A stretch of DNA of 64,000 nt, taken from Brevipalpus yothersi. Taxonomy: Eukaryota > Arthropoda > Arachnida > Trombidiformes > Tenuipalpidae. Below the pieces are notes generated by a model, which did no database searches, was not told where the DNA came from, and saw only the letters and a list, made by a program, of their open reading frames with translations. Numbering within the stretch: the first letter of the stretch is position 1; each line of letters starts with the position of its first letter. The DNA lies in the NCBI GenBank assembly GCA_003956705.1, contig QZCP01000195.1:1-64000 (forward strand). Direction: 5' to 3'. The position numbers and the translations under genes were made by a program. This document shows, piece after piece, positions 37,170 to 47,700 of this stretch.

Positions 37170-38726
37170 ATGACTACTATTTATTGTAGGTCATATTTAT
37201 TGAGTTTGTGTAAATCTAGGAGAACATGTGTTGAGTTCACCTATGATCATTCGATTGGTCAAATAATCAATCGTGCTTCACTGTGTACCGTGAAAATAAG
37301 TGGAAATGAGTCGCCAATTGTGGACAATTCCGTTAATCATCAACATCATCGTCCTAAAGATTCATCTAAATCTGAATTTGATTCAATCTTTTTGAATGGT
37401 GAAGATATACCACCACCAGTGGAAAATGTGGCCTCATGCAATTGGCCAAAATATATTGTCGATTATCTTGATCGAAAAAAGATCACCAAACTTACACCGA
37501 TACAATCTTATGGATGGTCGGTAGCTTTGGCCAAGCGAGATATGATTGGTGTTGCTCGAACTGGATCAGGCAAAACATTGGCCTATCTATTACCCGGTCT
37601 TGTGCACATTGACAAAAGATTGGATGAAAATCGTGTCTACAAAGGTCCAAAGGCACTGGTTCTACTGCCAACCCGAGAATTAACACAACAGGTGGAAAGA
37701 GTTTGTGTTGATATTGGACATTATCCGCCGGTTTCCCTGTATGGTGGAACAGATCGGACTGTTCAACATTCAATCTTGAAAACAACTTGTCCAGAGATCA
37801 TTTTTGCAACACCAGGTCGATTGAATGATTTTTTGGATTCCAAAGCTGTCGAATTGAAAGATGTCACCTATTTGGTGCTCGATGAAGCTGATCGTATGTT
37901 AGAGATGGGTTTTGAGCCGGAAATCAAGAGAATTATCAAACGAACAGATAGGACAAGAAGACAAACTCTGATGTGGAGTGCAACATGGCCTGATGAGGTG
38001 AAAAATTTGGCTATCGATTTCTTTGAGCGTCCAGTTGAGATTCGAGTTGGCTCAGAGGAAGCTTATGCCAATCCAAATATCAAACAGTCGATTATTTTTT
38101 GTGATATAGAACAGAAAGAAAAGAAATTCATTGATCTCATTCGTGAAATTATTGGTAAGGATGATGATCCAAGCTATAATCGAATATTGGTGTTTGCTTC
38201 ACAAAAGAACAAAGTCGATTATCTTGTACGATTGTTGACTTCCTATGGTCATCAAGCTTTAGGATTACACGGCGACAAACCTCAAAGTTCTCGAGACTTT
38301 ATAATGGATGGCTTTAGACGAGGTGATCGCCGTATTATGGTGGCTACTGATGTCGCTTCAAGAGGCATTGATATTCAATCGATCAAACATGTGATCAGTT
38401 ATGATATGCCCATGGTAATCGAAGACTACATCCATCGAATCGGAAGAACTGGTAGAGGAGAAAAAGAAGGTTTTTCTCATGCTTTTTTTACTATAACTGA
38501 TTTGAGAATATCCAAGGATTTATTAGAAGTTCTAAAGCGTAACAATCAAGAGATACCCGATAGATTAGTTGAAATTGCTGCCAGGACAGCTCGAGAGCTC
38601 AATCGAAGAGCGAAAAATTTTTCAAGATTCTCTCCTACTCCCCATTATGATTCCAACAGACCTGGTCAAGTGTATTCAAATTTTAGACGACGTTTTTCAT
38701 GTTTTTGTGGTCCTTTTGGAGAGTAA
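37170..38726 (+). CDS. DEAD-box ATP-dependent RNA helicase (DDX5/DBP2-like)
   Basis: Intronless frame from ATG at 37170, 518 aa. All helicase motifs are present in order: Q motif TPIQSYGW (about 109-116), motif I ARTGSGKT (129-136), Ia PTRELTQQ, GG, Ib ATPGRL, II DEAD (238-241), III SAT (270-272), IV LVFASQKN, QxxR-like HGDKPQSSRD, V VATDVASRGIDI, VI HRIGRTGR. The closest resemblance is to the DDX5/DDX17/DBP2 and DDX43/53 group (DIPPPVENV before the Q motif, LDEADRMLEMGFEPEIKRI). The family unwinds short RNA duplexes in splicing, ribosome assembly or decay. The first 25 residues are Arg/Lys/Ser/Leu-rich without acidic residues until Glu22, compatible with a mitochondrial presequence, though this is weak. 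The C-terminal tail is short and basic, without the RGG/IQ extensions of DDX5. Confidence 0.93.
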   Translation: MTTIYCRSYLLSLCKSRRTCVEFTYDHSIGQIINRASLCTVKISGNESPIVDNSVNHQHHRPKDSSKSEFDSIFLNGEDIPPPVENVASCNWPKYIVDYLDRKKITKLTPIQSYGWSVALAKRDMIGVARTGSGKTLAYLLPGLVHIDKRLDENRVYKGPKALVLLPTRELTQQVERVCVDIGHYPPVSLYGGTDRTVQHSILKTTCPEIIFATPGRLNDFLDSKAVELKDVTYLVLDEADRMLEMGFEPEIKRIIKRTDRTRRQTLMWSATWPDEVKNLAIDFFERPVEIRVGSEEAYANPNIKQSIIFCDIEQKEKKFIDLIREIIGKDDDPSYNRILVFASQKNKVDYLVRLLTSYGHQALGLHGDKPQSSRDFIMDGFRRGDRRIMVATDVASRGIDIQSIKHVISYDMPMVIEDYIHRIGRTGRGEKEGFSHAFFTITDLRISKDLLEVLKRNNQEIPDRLVEIAARTARELNRRAKNFSRFSPTPHYDSNRPGQVYSNFRRRFSCFCGPFGE

Positions 38727-39297
38727 AAGTGCCTTATTTTCAAAAAGACCTTGTTTTACTCAATTTTTGTCCCCATTTCAGAGATCATTTTCGTGCTCCA
38801 CTCAGTTTCTTCTTGATCTGATTTTCTTTCATTTGCAACAATTTTAAATATGATAAACTATCTTCAATTTAAAGTGAATAACTTACCGGAATTTATCTCT
38901 CTCAATTGAATTGAGGTGAGCGCGTGTAGAAGAAAGCATCAAACGTACACAATCAGTTGTATGGCTTTTCAAACGTCCTTCCATTGACATACCCACTAGC
39001 ATAACAAAAAAAAATCTGCACTCAATCAATGAGTCATCGAGCCTTGTTTTTGTTGTTGTTGTTGCTGGTAATTTTAATAATAATACAGGATCATATACAA
39101 GAACATAGTTGATAGATACTATTAAGAAACTTTCCATTTTCCCTCTTGTTGATGATCAAATGATAATTATTTTCCAGAGAAGAACAAAAGTTAACATACG
39201 AATGGTAGCCTCAAGGGTGAAAGGATAATGCTTGGACCTTCTCCTTGAGGCATCCTCCCAATTTTTCTCAACGAATTATGAAACGAATAATTACACT
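38727..39297. other. Intergenic with unresolved minus-strand coding-like blocks
   Basis: Downstream of the helicase. On minus, 38998-38887 is open, has a TATGCTAG acceptor and CCG|GTAAGT donor, and encodes a basic block including GRLKSHTTDCVRLML. A second block at about 39269-39201 reads KNWEDASRRRSKHYPF and ends at a GTATGT donor. They join in frame with each other but no start exon was found. The second block overlaps an imperfect hairpin at 39204-39255. I could not assign a product. Confidence 0.25.
39204..39255. other. Imperfect hairpin, possible small RNA precursor
   Basis: Nine perfect pairs, GCCTCAAGG (39208-39216) with CCTTGAGGC (39243-39251), extend inward through wobbles to GG/CC pairs and outward to a second GG/CC pair around mismatches. 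The total is about 52 bases with a short loop. The size is at the low end for an animal pre-miRNA and the seed matches no miRNA I remember. Confidence 0.25.
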
Positions 39298-39579
39298 CTA
39301 ATTATCATCTGAGTGAGATGATTTCTTCTTAATCGTTAGGATCATCAGTGAAATAATGGCAAAATGTATGCAAAAGTCTGGGTCACTAGACTATGGATAC
39401 AATTATGTATGATTGATTCTTATTATCAAAAAAGTATTCCCACTCATGGAATCATCAGCCCACAAGAATTTTTCACGGTTATCATTATAGCCCTGGAATT
39501 CTTCCAGGCCATTGCAAAAATTTGCAAAGTTATATTCATCTTCTTTCAGCATGTAGTCTTTGTTCAAGAAGTCTGACAT
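39298..39579 (-). CDS. Candidate 71-aa small single-pass membrane protein
   Basis: Unrecognised. Exon 1, 39579-39444, starts at ATG (39579) and encodes an acidic, aromatic-rich head with MLKEDEYNFANF, LEEFQGYND and KFLWADDSM. A 66-base intron (donor A|GTGGGA, acceptor GACCCAG) leads to exon 2, 39377-39298, encoding a hydrophobic stretch FCIHFAIISLMILTI (about 47-61), then KKKSSHSDDN and TAG. Exons sum to 216 bases, 72 codons. An acidic head, one membrane segment and a basic cytosolic tail would suit a small type of membrane subunit, but this is inference. The donor is non-consensus and the Kozak context is poor. Alternatively exon 1 is part of a different transcript. Confidence 0.33.
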
Positions 39580-40363
39580 ACACCACTCAACTGACTCACT
39601 CACCTGTATTCATTCAATGTTCACGTTCAATTGATTCAATCGAACAAATTCAATCCATCCATGATTATCAAATCAATGAACCAATATCATAACAACAAGT
39701 GAGGGTAGATCAAAAGAAAATATGTGACAAATAAATCAGTTATTTATGTGAACGATAGATAGAAATCACTTCCGAGTGTATAGTTCTGAATAATTTAGCT
39801 CGTTTGATTCAATTGTAACAGCACGCTGTGACAAAAATGCTGTGCCATGATGAACGTGAATAGATATTCATATTTGTCTTGTAAAATGGGCTCATGACAG
39901 GAATGAAGCTGAAAAAAACCAACTTTTCCCCTTCCCTGCATGACTTCTACCTAATAGTGAAAATTTTTCCACTGAACAAGATTCCATTAAACAGATAGTC
40001 AATAGAGAGAGAGAGAAAATTGTGACCATTGAATGAGAATGTAAGTGATTCACTCTTACTGCCACGATAAGTTAAGTGATCTTAAGATGAAAATAGGATT
40101 GACAGGTACAAATGTTCTTTGATCTTTATCACATATTTGAATTCAATTTTGGTCCCCTCTCTCTCTCTCTCTCTCTCTTACGTCGATTTTTCTGAGCCCT
40201 ATCCATCAGATCACAGAGAAGTACCAGTAGTCATTTTGGGAAAATTTTTTGACTAATTATTTCCATCTTGTCAGCGGGAAAAATGATCATCAATTATGAA
40301 TCGTTACAATCTCTACAGAGGAAAAGCAAAACGAAGCGAAGTGAGTATCACTAGGATAGGTTG

Positions 40364-40366
<3 letters not shown>

Positions 40367-40406
<40 letters not shown>
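40367..40406. repeat. (GA)n microsatellite
   Basis: About 40 bases of GA repeat, 250 bases left of a TC tract that contains the gap. Confidence 0.94.
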
Positions 40407-40407
<1 letters not shown>

Positions 40408-40649
40408 GTTGATCATGAGAAGAGAGCAAGAAGAAGAAGAAAAGGTAGAAAGTTGCAAAGAAGCCGAAATGAAAAAAGTGGCCCCGAATGATTCGAAAAA
40501 TTTTTACACTTTGTATGTGTATGATCACTTTGATGATAGATAGATTCACTTGATCGCTTGTGTCCTTGTTGGCCATCTCTTATCATTTTTTCAACATATC
40601 ACAATCAACTACGAAACCTGTCTGCATCTTTTCTATTGTATATATTTTG

Positions 40650-41012
40650 CTCTCTCTCTCTCTCNNNNNNNNNNNNNNNNNNNNNNNNNNNNNNNNNNNN
40701 NNNNNNNNNNNNNNNNNNNNNNNNNNNNNNNNNNNNNNNNNNNNNNNNNNNNNNNNNNNNNNNNNNNNNNNNNNNNNNNNNNNNNNNNNNNNNNNNNNNN
40801 NNNNNNNNNNNNNNNNNNNNNNNNNNNNNNNNNNNNNNNNNNNNNNNNNNNNNNNNNNNNNNNNNNNNNNNNNNNNNNNNNNNNNNNNNNNNNNNNNNNN
40901 NNNNNNNNNNNNNNNNNNNNNNNNNNNNNNNNNNNNNNNNNNNNNNNNNNNNNNNNNNNNNNNNNNNNNNNNNNNNNNNNNNNNNNNNNNNNNNNNNNNN
41001 NNNNNNNNNNNN

Positions 41013-41080
<68 letters not shown>
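40650..41080. repeat. (TC)n tract interrupted by 348-N assembly gap
   Basis: TC repeat is on both sides of the N run (N at 40665-41012): 15 bases on the left and about 68 on the right. The gap therefore lies within a long microsatellite whose true length is unknown. Confidence 0.95.
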
Positions 41081-41083
<3 letters not shown>

Positions 41084-41891
41084 ATCAACTTTCTCTCTCA
41101 ACTGGCTCTCGCTCTCTTTCGTGTTCCATTATAATAAGTTTCAATTTTTTCCATGCTGCTTCAGGAATAGGTTGAATATTTTTTTTTATGATCAATTGAA
41201 ATTATTCATCAAATTTTTTCACTCTCCCTCTTTCGTTCCAAAATTCTGTTTACATGTGGTTGTAATGATTTTCGTTGATACACACATACACACAGTGAAG
41301 TTCGAGCGACAAAAGTTTTCCACTCTTTCACTTCACTTCTTATCCATTAATTAAACCTAACTTATCGTCACTTGCTTGCACAATTTGTGTCTACGAGACT
41401 AACTCACTTCCTTTTTATCCTCACATCGCTCACAGCTCATGAGTTCTTATTGCTTAATGAAATCGAATCTGTCAACAATCGTTTGTTGAAACTTTCAACA
41501 CATATTCCACACACACACACATACATACACACCAAACTCTGGGGAAGCGGCCTACAAACACCACACCACAAGCATCAAACACTTATTGGATTCCTTTTTT
41601 TCTTCCATTCTACATTGTCCTAGAAGATTTTTTTTTCTCAGCCTTTCTCTGTCTCTTTCTCTTCCCTAACCCTGTTTGATCGATATTCTATAAAATTGTT
41701 TTCACCATTACAGTAACTACTGCTACTTAATACTTTTCGCTCGTGTTTTACTTGTGAAAAGTTTCGATAAGTATTGTCCACATTGTCCTCGTGAACATTA
41801 CGATTGATTAATCAATCATCAACATTATTATTAGTGAGATCAACGTTGTTAATTAATTAATCCTGGAATTGGAAACAATTTCACTGTGATC

Positions 41892-43289
41892 ATGAAGGGT
41901 AGTGTGGAAGGAGAAGCAGTTAATCAAGAGCCTCTCTTGTCCAAATATGAGACCGATCAAATGCCCAGTAGTGTTGATGAGTCCACATCTCGTTCATCAT
42001 CACCAATACCACCGATTATGTCTTCAAATGATAATAATTGTCGAGTTAAAATAGATGTTGTTAAAGGTGATGATCCGATGGCCATCAATCCACTTGGTCG
42101 TCACAATGGTTATCCAAAAAATATGATCACATCATTTGATCAATTATCGGCACCGTCCAAATTACTACTCAAACAGCGGCCGGTTCCATCATCATTGAAA
42201 ACTCGTAAGCGTGTAGTGTTTAAAAATGGTAGCATTAATGTGACCAAAGAGAATGTATCAAAACGATCGAGACGATATTTGCAAGATGCATTCACAACTA
42301 TGGTCGATTTACGATGGCGTTACAATTTGCTGGTATTTTTGTCCGGTTTCATATGTTCATGGATGTTTTTCGCATCAATATGGTATTTTGTGGCATTTGC
42401 ACATGGTGATCTAGGTGAAGTGGATGTCAATCATCAACGGTGTGTAATCGGAGTCAATTCATTTACAACCGCTTTTCTATTCTCATTTGAAAGTCAACAC
42501 ACAATCGGCTTTGGCAATCGATATCCGCACGAAGATTGTATCGAAGGAATTGTGGCCATGTGTCTACAATCAATATTCGGTGTTATGGTGGAATGTTTTG
42601 TGGTCGGATTTGTGTTTGCCAAGCTATCACGACCGAAAAAGCGATCACAAACACTTGTGTTCACTCGAAATGCGGTCATCAATCGACGTGATGGCAAACT
42701 AAGTCTTATACTTCGAGTTGGTGATGTTCGTGCTCGATCCTACATTATTGGTGCTTCAGTTTCGGCATTGTTCATCAGTAAGAAGACCACGAAAGAAGGT
42801 GATGATATACCATTTTATCATCGTAATTTGAAACTTCGATTCGATGATTGTGGATCGGAAGTGTTTTTGGTATGGCCGGCCACCATAATACATGAGATAG
42901 ATGAGACTAGTCCGTTTTATCCGATGAACGCTGATCGAATTAATAATGCTAAATTTGAGATTGTCATAATGTTACGCGGAACGGTGGAATCAACTGGACA
43001 AACAATTGAGGCACGAACTTCATACTTACCACACGAAATAGTGTGGGGCAAAAAGTTTGAAAATTTAATAGATTACCGGCTAGATATGGCATGCTATCGG
43101 GTTGATTATAGAAAATTTGACACTATTCATGATGCACCTATTGCAAATGTATCAGCTTTGGAAGATGATCTAATGAAAATGCAACAAGATGCTGTGGAAG
43201 TGGACAAAAATGATCAAGATCCGAGAGATATACTTTCTGATGATCGAAATATGAATACCTTAACAGAATCATTATCATTTGTTCGATGA
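41892..43289 (+). CDS. Inward-rectifier K+ channel (Kir), GFG filter
   Basis: Intronless, ATG at 41892, 465 aa, TGA at 43287-43289. Cytoplasmic N-terminus about 140 aa; the pre-TM1 segment RKRVVFKNGSINV is typical of Kir. TM1 is about 145-170; the pore loop has the filter TIGFG (204-208) instead of the usual TIGYG; TM2 is about 215-243; PIP2-binding LSRPKKRSQTLVF follows. The TM2 'rectification' site (D172 in Kir2.1) aligns with E234 in VMVECFVVGF, predicting strong to intermediate rectification (as with E158 in Kir4.1). The C-terminal immunoglobulin-like domain holds LRFDDCGSEVFLVWPATI and RTSYLPHEIVWG. Kir tetramers set K+ conductance in excitable cells, Malpighian-type or salivary epithelia. 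A paralogue is 13.5 kb away on the other strand. Confidence 0.95.
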   Translation: MKGSVEGEAVNQEPLLSKYETDQMPSSVDESTSRSSSPIPPIMSSNDNNCRVKIDVVKGDDPMAINPLGRHNGYPKNMITSFDQLSAPSKLLLKQRPVPSSLKTRKRVVFKNGSINVTKENVSKRSRRYLQDAFTTMVDLRWRYNLLVFLSGFICSWMFFASIWYFVAFAHGDLGEVDVNHQRCVIGVNSFTTAFLFSFESQHTIGFGNRYPHEDCIEGIVAMCLQSIFGVMVECFVVGFVFAKLSRPKKRSQTLVFTRNAVINRRDGKLSLILRVGDVRARSYIIGASVSALFISKKTTKEGDDIPFYHRNLKLRFDDCGSEVFLVWPATIIHEIDETSPFYPMNADRINNAKFEIVIMLRGTVESTGQTIEARTSYLPHEIVWGKKFENLIDYRLDMACYRVDYRKFDTIHDAPIANVSALEDDLMKMQQDAVEVDKNDQDPRDILSDDRNMNTLTESLSFVR

Positions 43290-44714
43290 ATAATTTATCC
43301 ATTTTCTCATTATGAGTCTCGATTCCATCGCAAAGCTCTTCAATGATCCACTTTCAATTTCCGTATGAAAAATCAACAAAATTTTTTCTCTTTCTTTCAT
43401 TCTTGATTTTGAACTTTTTATCATGGAGTCAAGAATTTTGAACGCTTCTCAACAAAGTGCAATTTTGCTATAATCATTTCGGTTATTGTTCATTGTAATT
43501 AACATTCGACTATTAGGCCTTGAATTGTACACACATGAGTTATATAATATTTTTCAAGCTTGTGTATTTTAGTTCTTCTCTTTACAAATCTTTTTTTCTC
43601 TCCCTTTTTCTTTTCTCACATGTATACAGTCCATATATTTTCATTTTCGAAAGCGCTCATATTCCCAATGATACAAACTGATCATGTGATAATATTTTCC
43701 TTGGACTTTCAAAAAAAATAATGATAACCAATATTCTGATAATCCAAATGCTGCTCTCAATTCATTCGGCTGACAAATCATAAAAAGTTAAACACTTATT
43801 TCACTTTCTATCAGTTCATAGGAGCTCGACAGGGCAAAAGTTTCACATCGAAAGCAGCAAATGGGAATCTTGTAGGTTAGGTTAGACAGGTAAAATGAAT
43901 ACTCAGCATATCATTCTCCACATTTTCTGAGCAACTTTTTCCTCATATTTTCATATCGTGACAAAAAATAAAAGATGAGTATGATTGCCGAGTAATGACA
44001 GTCGTTTAGATTGATCATTATATGTTTCGAGATGGACAGTTATTCTGATGATTTGAGAGATTCTTACTATTTCAAAGTTGTTGAAAGCCAGACAACAGAT
44101 ATCAGATGGAGGAAAATTTATGTTCAACGTAAATTGAAACATTTCGATGCGATTGATTGAATGTGAAATTCGCTGATGATTGATGTCCAGACAAGGATCT
44201 AAATATCTTACAATTTGTGACTCAGGCATCCTGTTAAACCCGTTCGACACCCATACAGGAAAATGAACACGAACACCAATGCTCAATCATCAGCTGCTTG
44301 CTCACTGTACTGTAAAGTTATCCAAGTTATTCATTTCAATAAGCCCAGACATATTACTCGCTGGGCTTATTGAAAGTGGCAGAAAAAAATACTTTAGAGA
44401 GAAAGATACTCCCAGATCTTGATGAGTTTTCGGGAATTTCCCGAAATTTCGGAATTTTGGAAGCTAAGAACAGCTCCAAACATAGAACATGGAATGATCA
44501 GCTTGAGAAGGGGAGAGAGAATATTTCATTTTTTGAATCAATATTATTTCAATCTGTATAGAAAAATGTTGTATAGTCCATGAAGAATTTCTCATTCGAA
44601 CATACTTCATTCTTATAGTACATGTGTGAGTTTTTCATAAAAAAAGAGCGGAGAAATCTGTCACCAGACCAGATTGCACTTTGTACCAAACGGTTAATCG
44701 AATAAAATTGGAGA
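43290..44714. other. Convergent intergenic region (Kir / ATG2), no firm gene
   Basis: AT-rich. A minus-strand open frame around 43951-44286 has fair codon make-up but no ATG at its upstream end and no recognisable domain, so it is not annotated as a gene. A perfect 15-base inverted repeat lies at 44334-44375 and a smaller palindromic TTCGGGA-ATT-TCCCGAA at about 44428-44444. Confidence 0.5.
44334..44375. repeat. Perfect 15-bp inverted repeat (hairpin)
   Basis: Arms 44334-44348 (TTTCAATAAGCCCAG) and 44361-44375 are exact reverse complements around a 12-base loop. It lies 340 bases downstream of the ATG2 stop codon on the minus strand and has no run of T typical of a terminator. Confidence 0.85.
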
Positions 44715-47700
44715 TCAACTTTTCCATTTATCTTGATCTTCCTTTCTAGCCTCCGGTGTAAGCTGATTCCTCATGCCAACTAATACGTTGGAGGTAGCCT
44801 CAGAAACTTTGATAATCGGCTGGAAAATATTAGATGGAATTCTTCTTATCAATCCACCGACAGCTTCACCATATCCTTCAGCTTGTATTCCTGCAGTGGC
44901 TACATTCCTATATGTTTGATTGAGTCCTTCTCTCATCACAGTGTACGCAGTTGCAACACCTTCGCGTAGATCTCTTGGCTGGCATGTTGGAATTGAGCCA
45001 CGATGATTGGGTGGCTGGGGAGATCCTGAAGATGAAACAACATCATGGGCAAATTGAGCAGTACCTTGGATCACGTGAACCAATCTAGAGGAAGCGATAA
45101 AATGATCAGTATAACTTTGCAATGTTCTCAAGAAATGAAAGAAACAAGAAGAACAAGAAAAAATAATCGAAAATGACAGATGATTGGGAAGAAGGACAGT
45201 AGGTTCATAATAATACACATTACCTGTTGGCAAGATCTATCACAGCCATCGCTGTGGATGATGAGAAAGACGACGCCCCACGTTGAAGACCTCGAACAAG
45301 TCGACGATCACGCCGATATTGGTCAACAGGGATCCAGACAAGGTCAATCAATCCTTGAACTTGAAGCAAAATAATGGATGGAAAGAGAGAGAGAAAAATT
45401 TAGTGTTTGTTGCTATAATTGTGGCCATTACGAATATCGAGATGGACAAACAAGTACTTACTCAATTGACGAACGCTATTCATGGGCCCGATCGAGCCTA
45501 GAATGGAAGGTAATTGATGGCGTTTGATATCCTCGAACCATTCAGTCAAGGCATACATCAAAACTCGATCTATACCTAGAATACCATGTTTTTGGTGGAG
45601 TTTCTTCAAATGTAGCTCACTTTGATTGAGATGAGCCAGCCCCATCAGAAGGCCTGGAAGTGCTCCCTTCAAAAGTTCATAGAGAGAGGTCAATTAATGG
45701 AAAATTACTCCATGGAAAATATAAAATCTTACCTGCTCAAAATCGACCCTTTTCCCATGATAATCTAGTCTAATTGGCACATCAGGAGTGAAAAGGAATG
45801 ACTTTATGAACAGAGAAGAGGGTTTTGATGAAGATTGATTGGTCATGCTGGGAGGCTGATCATCTAGTGTTAAATTGAGATTGGGAGAGCAACTAGGTTC
45901 TGGAACACATTCAGAGTTGGAACTCGTTTCCAGATCTTGGCCTTCATGAGCTTCTACATTTGGTACCCCAGGACATGGATCCTCAGTGCTATTCATGCAT
46001 CTCACTTGATGGAAATATTCCATCAAGAACATTATGGTGTCCTGGTCAATGTTAACTCGCAAAGGTTTGACTGAAACTTTGAGATCACATTCTTCATGAT
46101 TATCCGTTGAATTTCGATAGGTATTTGCTCTTATATAAATCATATTTGCTGAACTTCGACGAGGCATATTCTCAGAAGTGTACTCATACAACATTTTGTT
46201 GATGTTGGACTTGGAAACTCTATCACGTATTTCTATTTCATTGACCATAAAAATGAATCTCCATGAAGTTGTGCAGGTTTCTTTGAATTTGTCGAAAACT
46301 GCTTTAATTTTCGATAAACTTAGCTGAACACAGACATCATTCTGACGGAATCGACCACCCATAATCTTGAGATTTGATGTTAAATTAGAAGAATGAGCAT
46401 CGTTGTTGAAATAATTCGGCGCTGATTTGAGATCGAGGCTTTCCCAAAGATGAATAGAATTATCCACGAAGCGTACCTTAGCTTCACTACCACGACGGAA
46501 AGGATCTGATGGTTTGAATTTGTCTTTATCCTCCTCATCATCAGGATCATCTTCAAAATCTTTTCCACCAAAGAAATTGATGACCAGAGTCATCTCTTCA
46601 AGTAGATATCGTTCTACGATCAATTCCATCAATTCTGGAATAGGACGGGACTTTGTCACTCCAAAATAGTTGTCAATAACTTTGATAGGCTCATTGGCCA
46701 GAACTCGAATAGTAGGCTCAGCAGTGACTTTGATACCAGCACCAACATCGTCATCTCCAAGGATCCAAAAATCACTTTCATCCATGGGTGAAGAGGATGG
46801 ATTATCTTCTTCTCTAGGATTCATCAGTCCAAAGTTATTCGCACACAGAGCGTCTTGAACCTCCCGATCGGTGGCTTCACGTAGAAGCTCAGAATCCTCT
46901 CCATCATCATCAACATCAGCTCTAGGACTTTCATCTTGAGGAGGAGAATATGGCGGTGGCTCATCATCGACAGGATAGTTTCCATTACTAACCATAGATT
47001 GGATCAGATTGGAGAGCATGTTCAAAGAATCGCTACAGGCTCGAATGTTGATAATATTATTGGAAGCTTTGAAATTGATGTCACCATCATCGCTGAGTTT
47101 CAAATACAAATCGATTAAGCCTGAGTCCACAATGCACACATAATTTTTGATGCTATCACTTGATAAATTATTTTTCTTAAAGTAAAGCGCACTCTCTTCG
47201 ATGATAAATCGGAAAAGAGTTTCACTTGTATTCTCAACAACCATTGCTGTTATATAGGCACCATCTAATGTGATCAGAGCTGCTCGAGGACAAGTTGATT
47301 TATCATGAACAATCGCATTGTTGATCACATTAATGTGCAATTCAGTGAGAGTTTTCAGTGGTAAATATCCAAGAACGTCCTCATTAGTCACTTTAATATA
47401 GTTCCAGAAGTCTTTGAAAATCTCGAATTGTGTATTGAAAAGAAGTGCATCCGAGAGTTGGAGAGCAAATTTAATTTTTTTGCTCTGATTTTCTTTGCGA
47501 CTTATATCGAATGTAAGATTCAAAGAACTGGTAGACTCTATGAAAGTATTGTTGCCTATCATACTAGTCTCACCATAGTCCCAAGCGACACGATTTCCAT
47601 GAATAGATATGACATTTGAGGTATCTTCCTCTAATCCGATGGCAATGCCAACAAAAACATCATCACTGTCAATCAAATGATGGCATTCATCGGGACCAAA

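Larger units (their letters stand above)
39580..41891. other. Kir-channel upstream region; repeats and gap, no gene seen
   Basis: AT-rich sequence with TC/GA tracts (40159-40178, 40367-40406, 40650-41080) and the second gap. From 41081 to 41891 the plus strand is pyrimidine-rich with CA repeats, the probable leader and promoter of the Kir gene starting at 41892. No exon was recognised. Confidence 0.55.

Noticed and set aside
40550..41354. Several long frames crossing 40665-41012 with Ser-Leu or Arg-Glu repeats
   Set aside because: They consist of undetermined bases plus (TC)n/(GA)n; artefacts of the gap.
43876..43890. GTTAGGTTAGG resembling the arthropod TTAGG telomere repeat
   Set aside because: Only two units in unrelated context; chance occurrence.
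43951..44286. 111-codon minus frame with fair codon make-up
   Set aside because: No ATG at its 5' end, no recognisable domain; its length is not improbable for a 64-kb window. Kept only as a remark in the intergenic entry.
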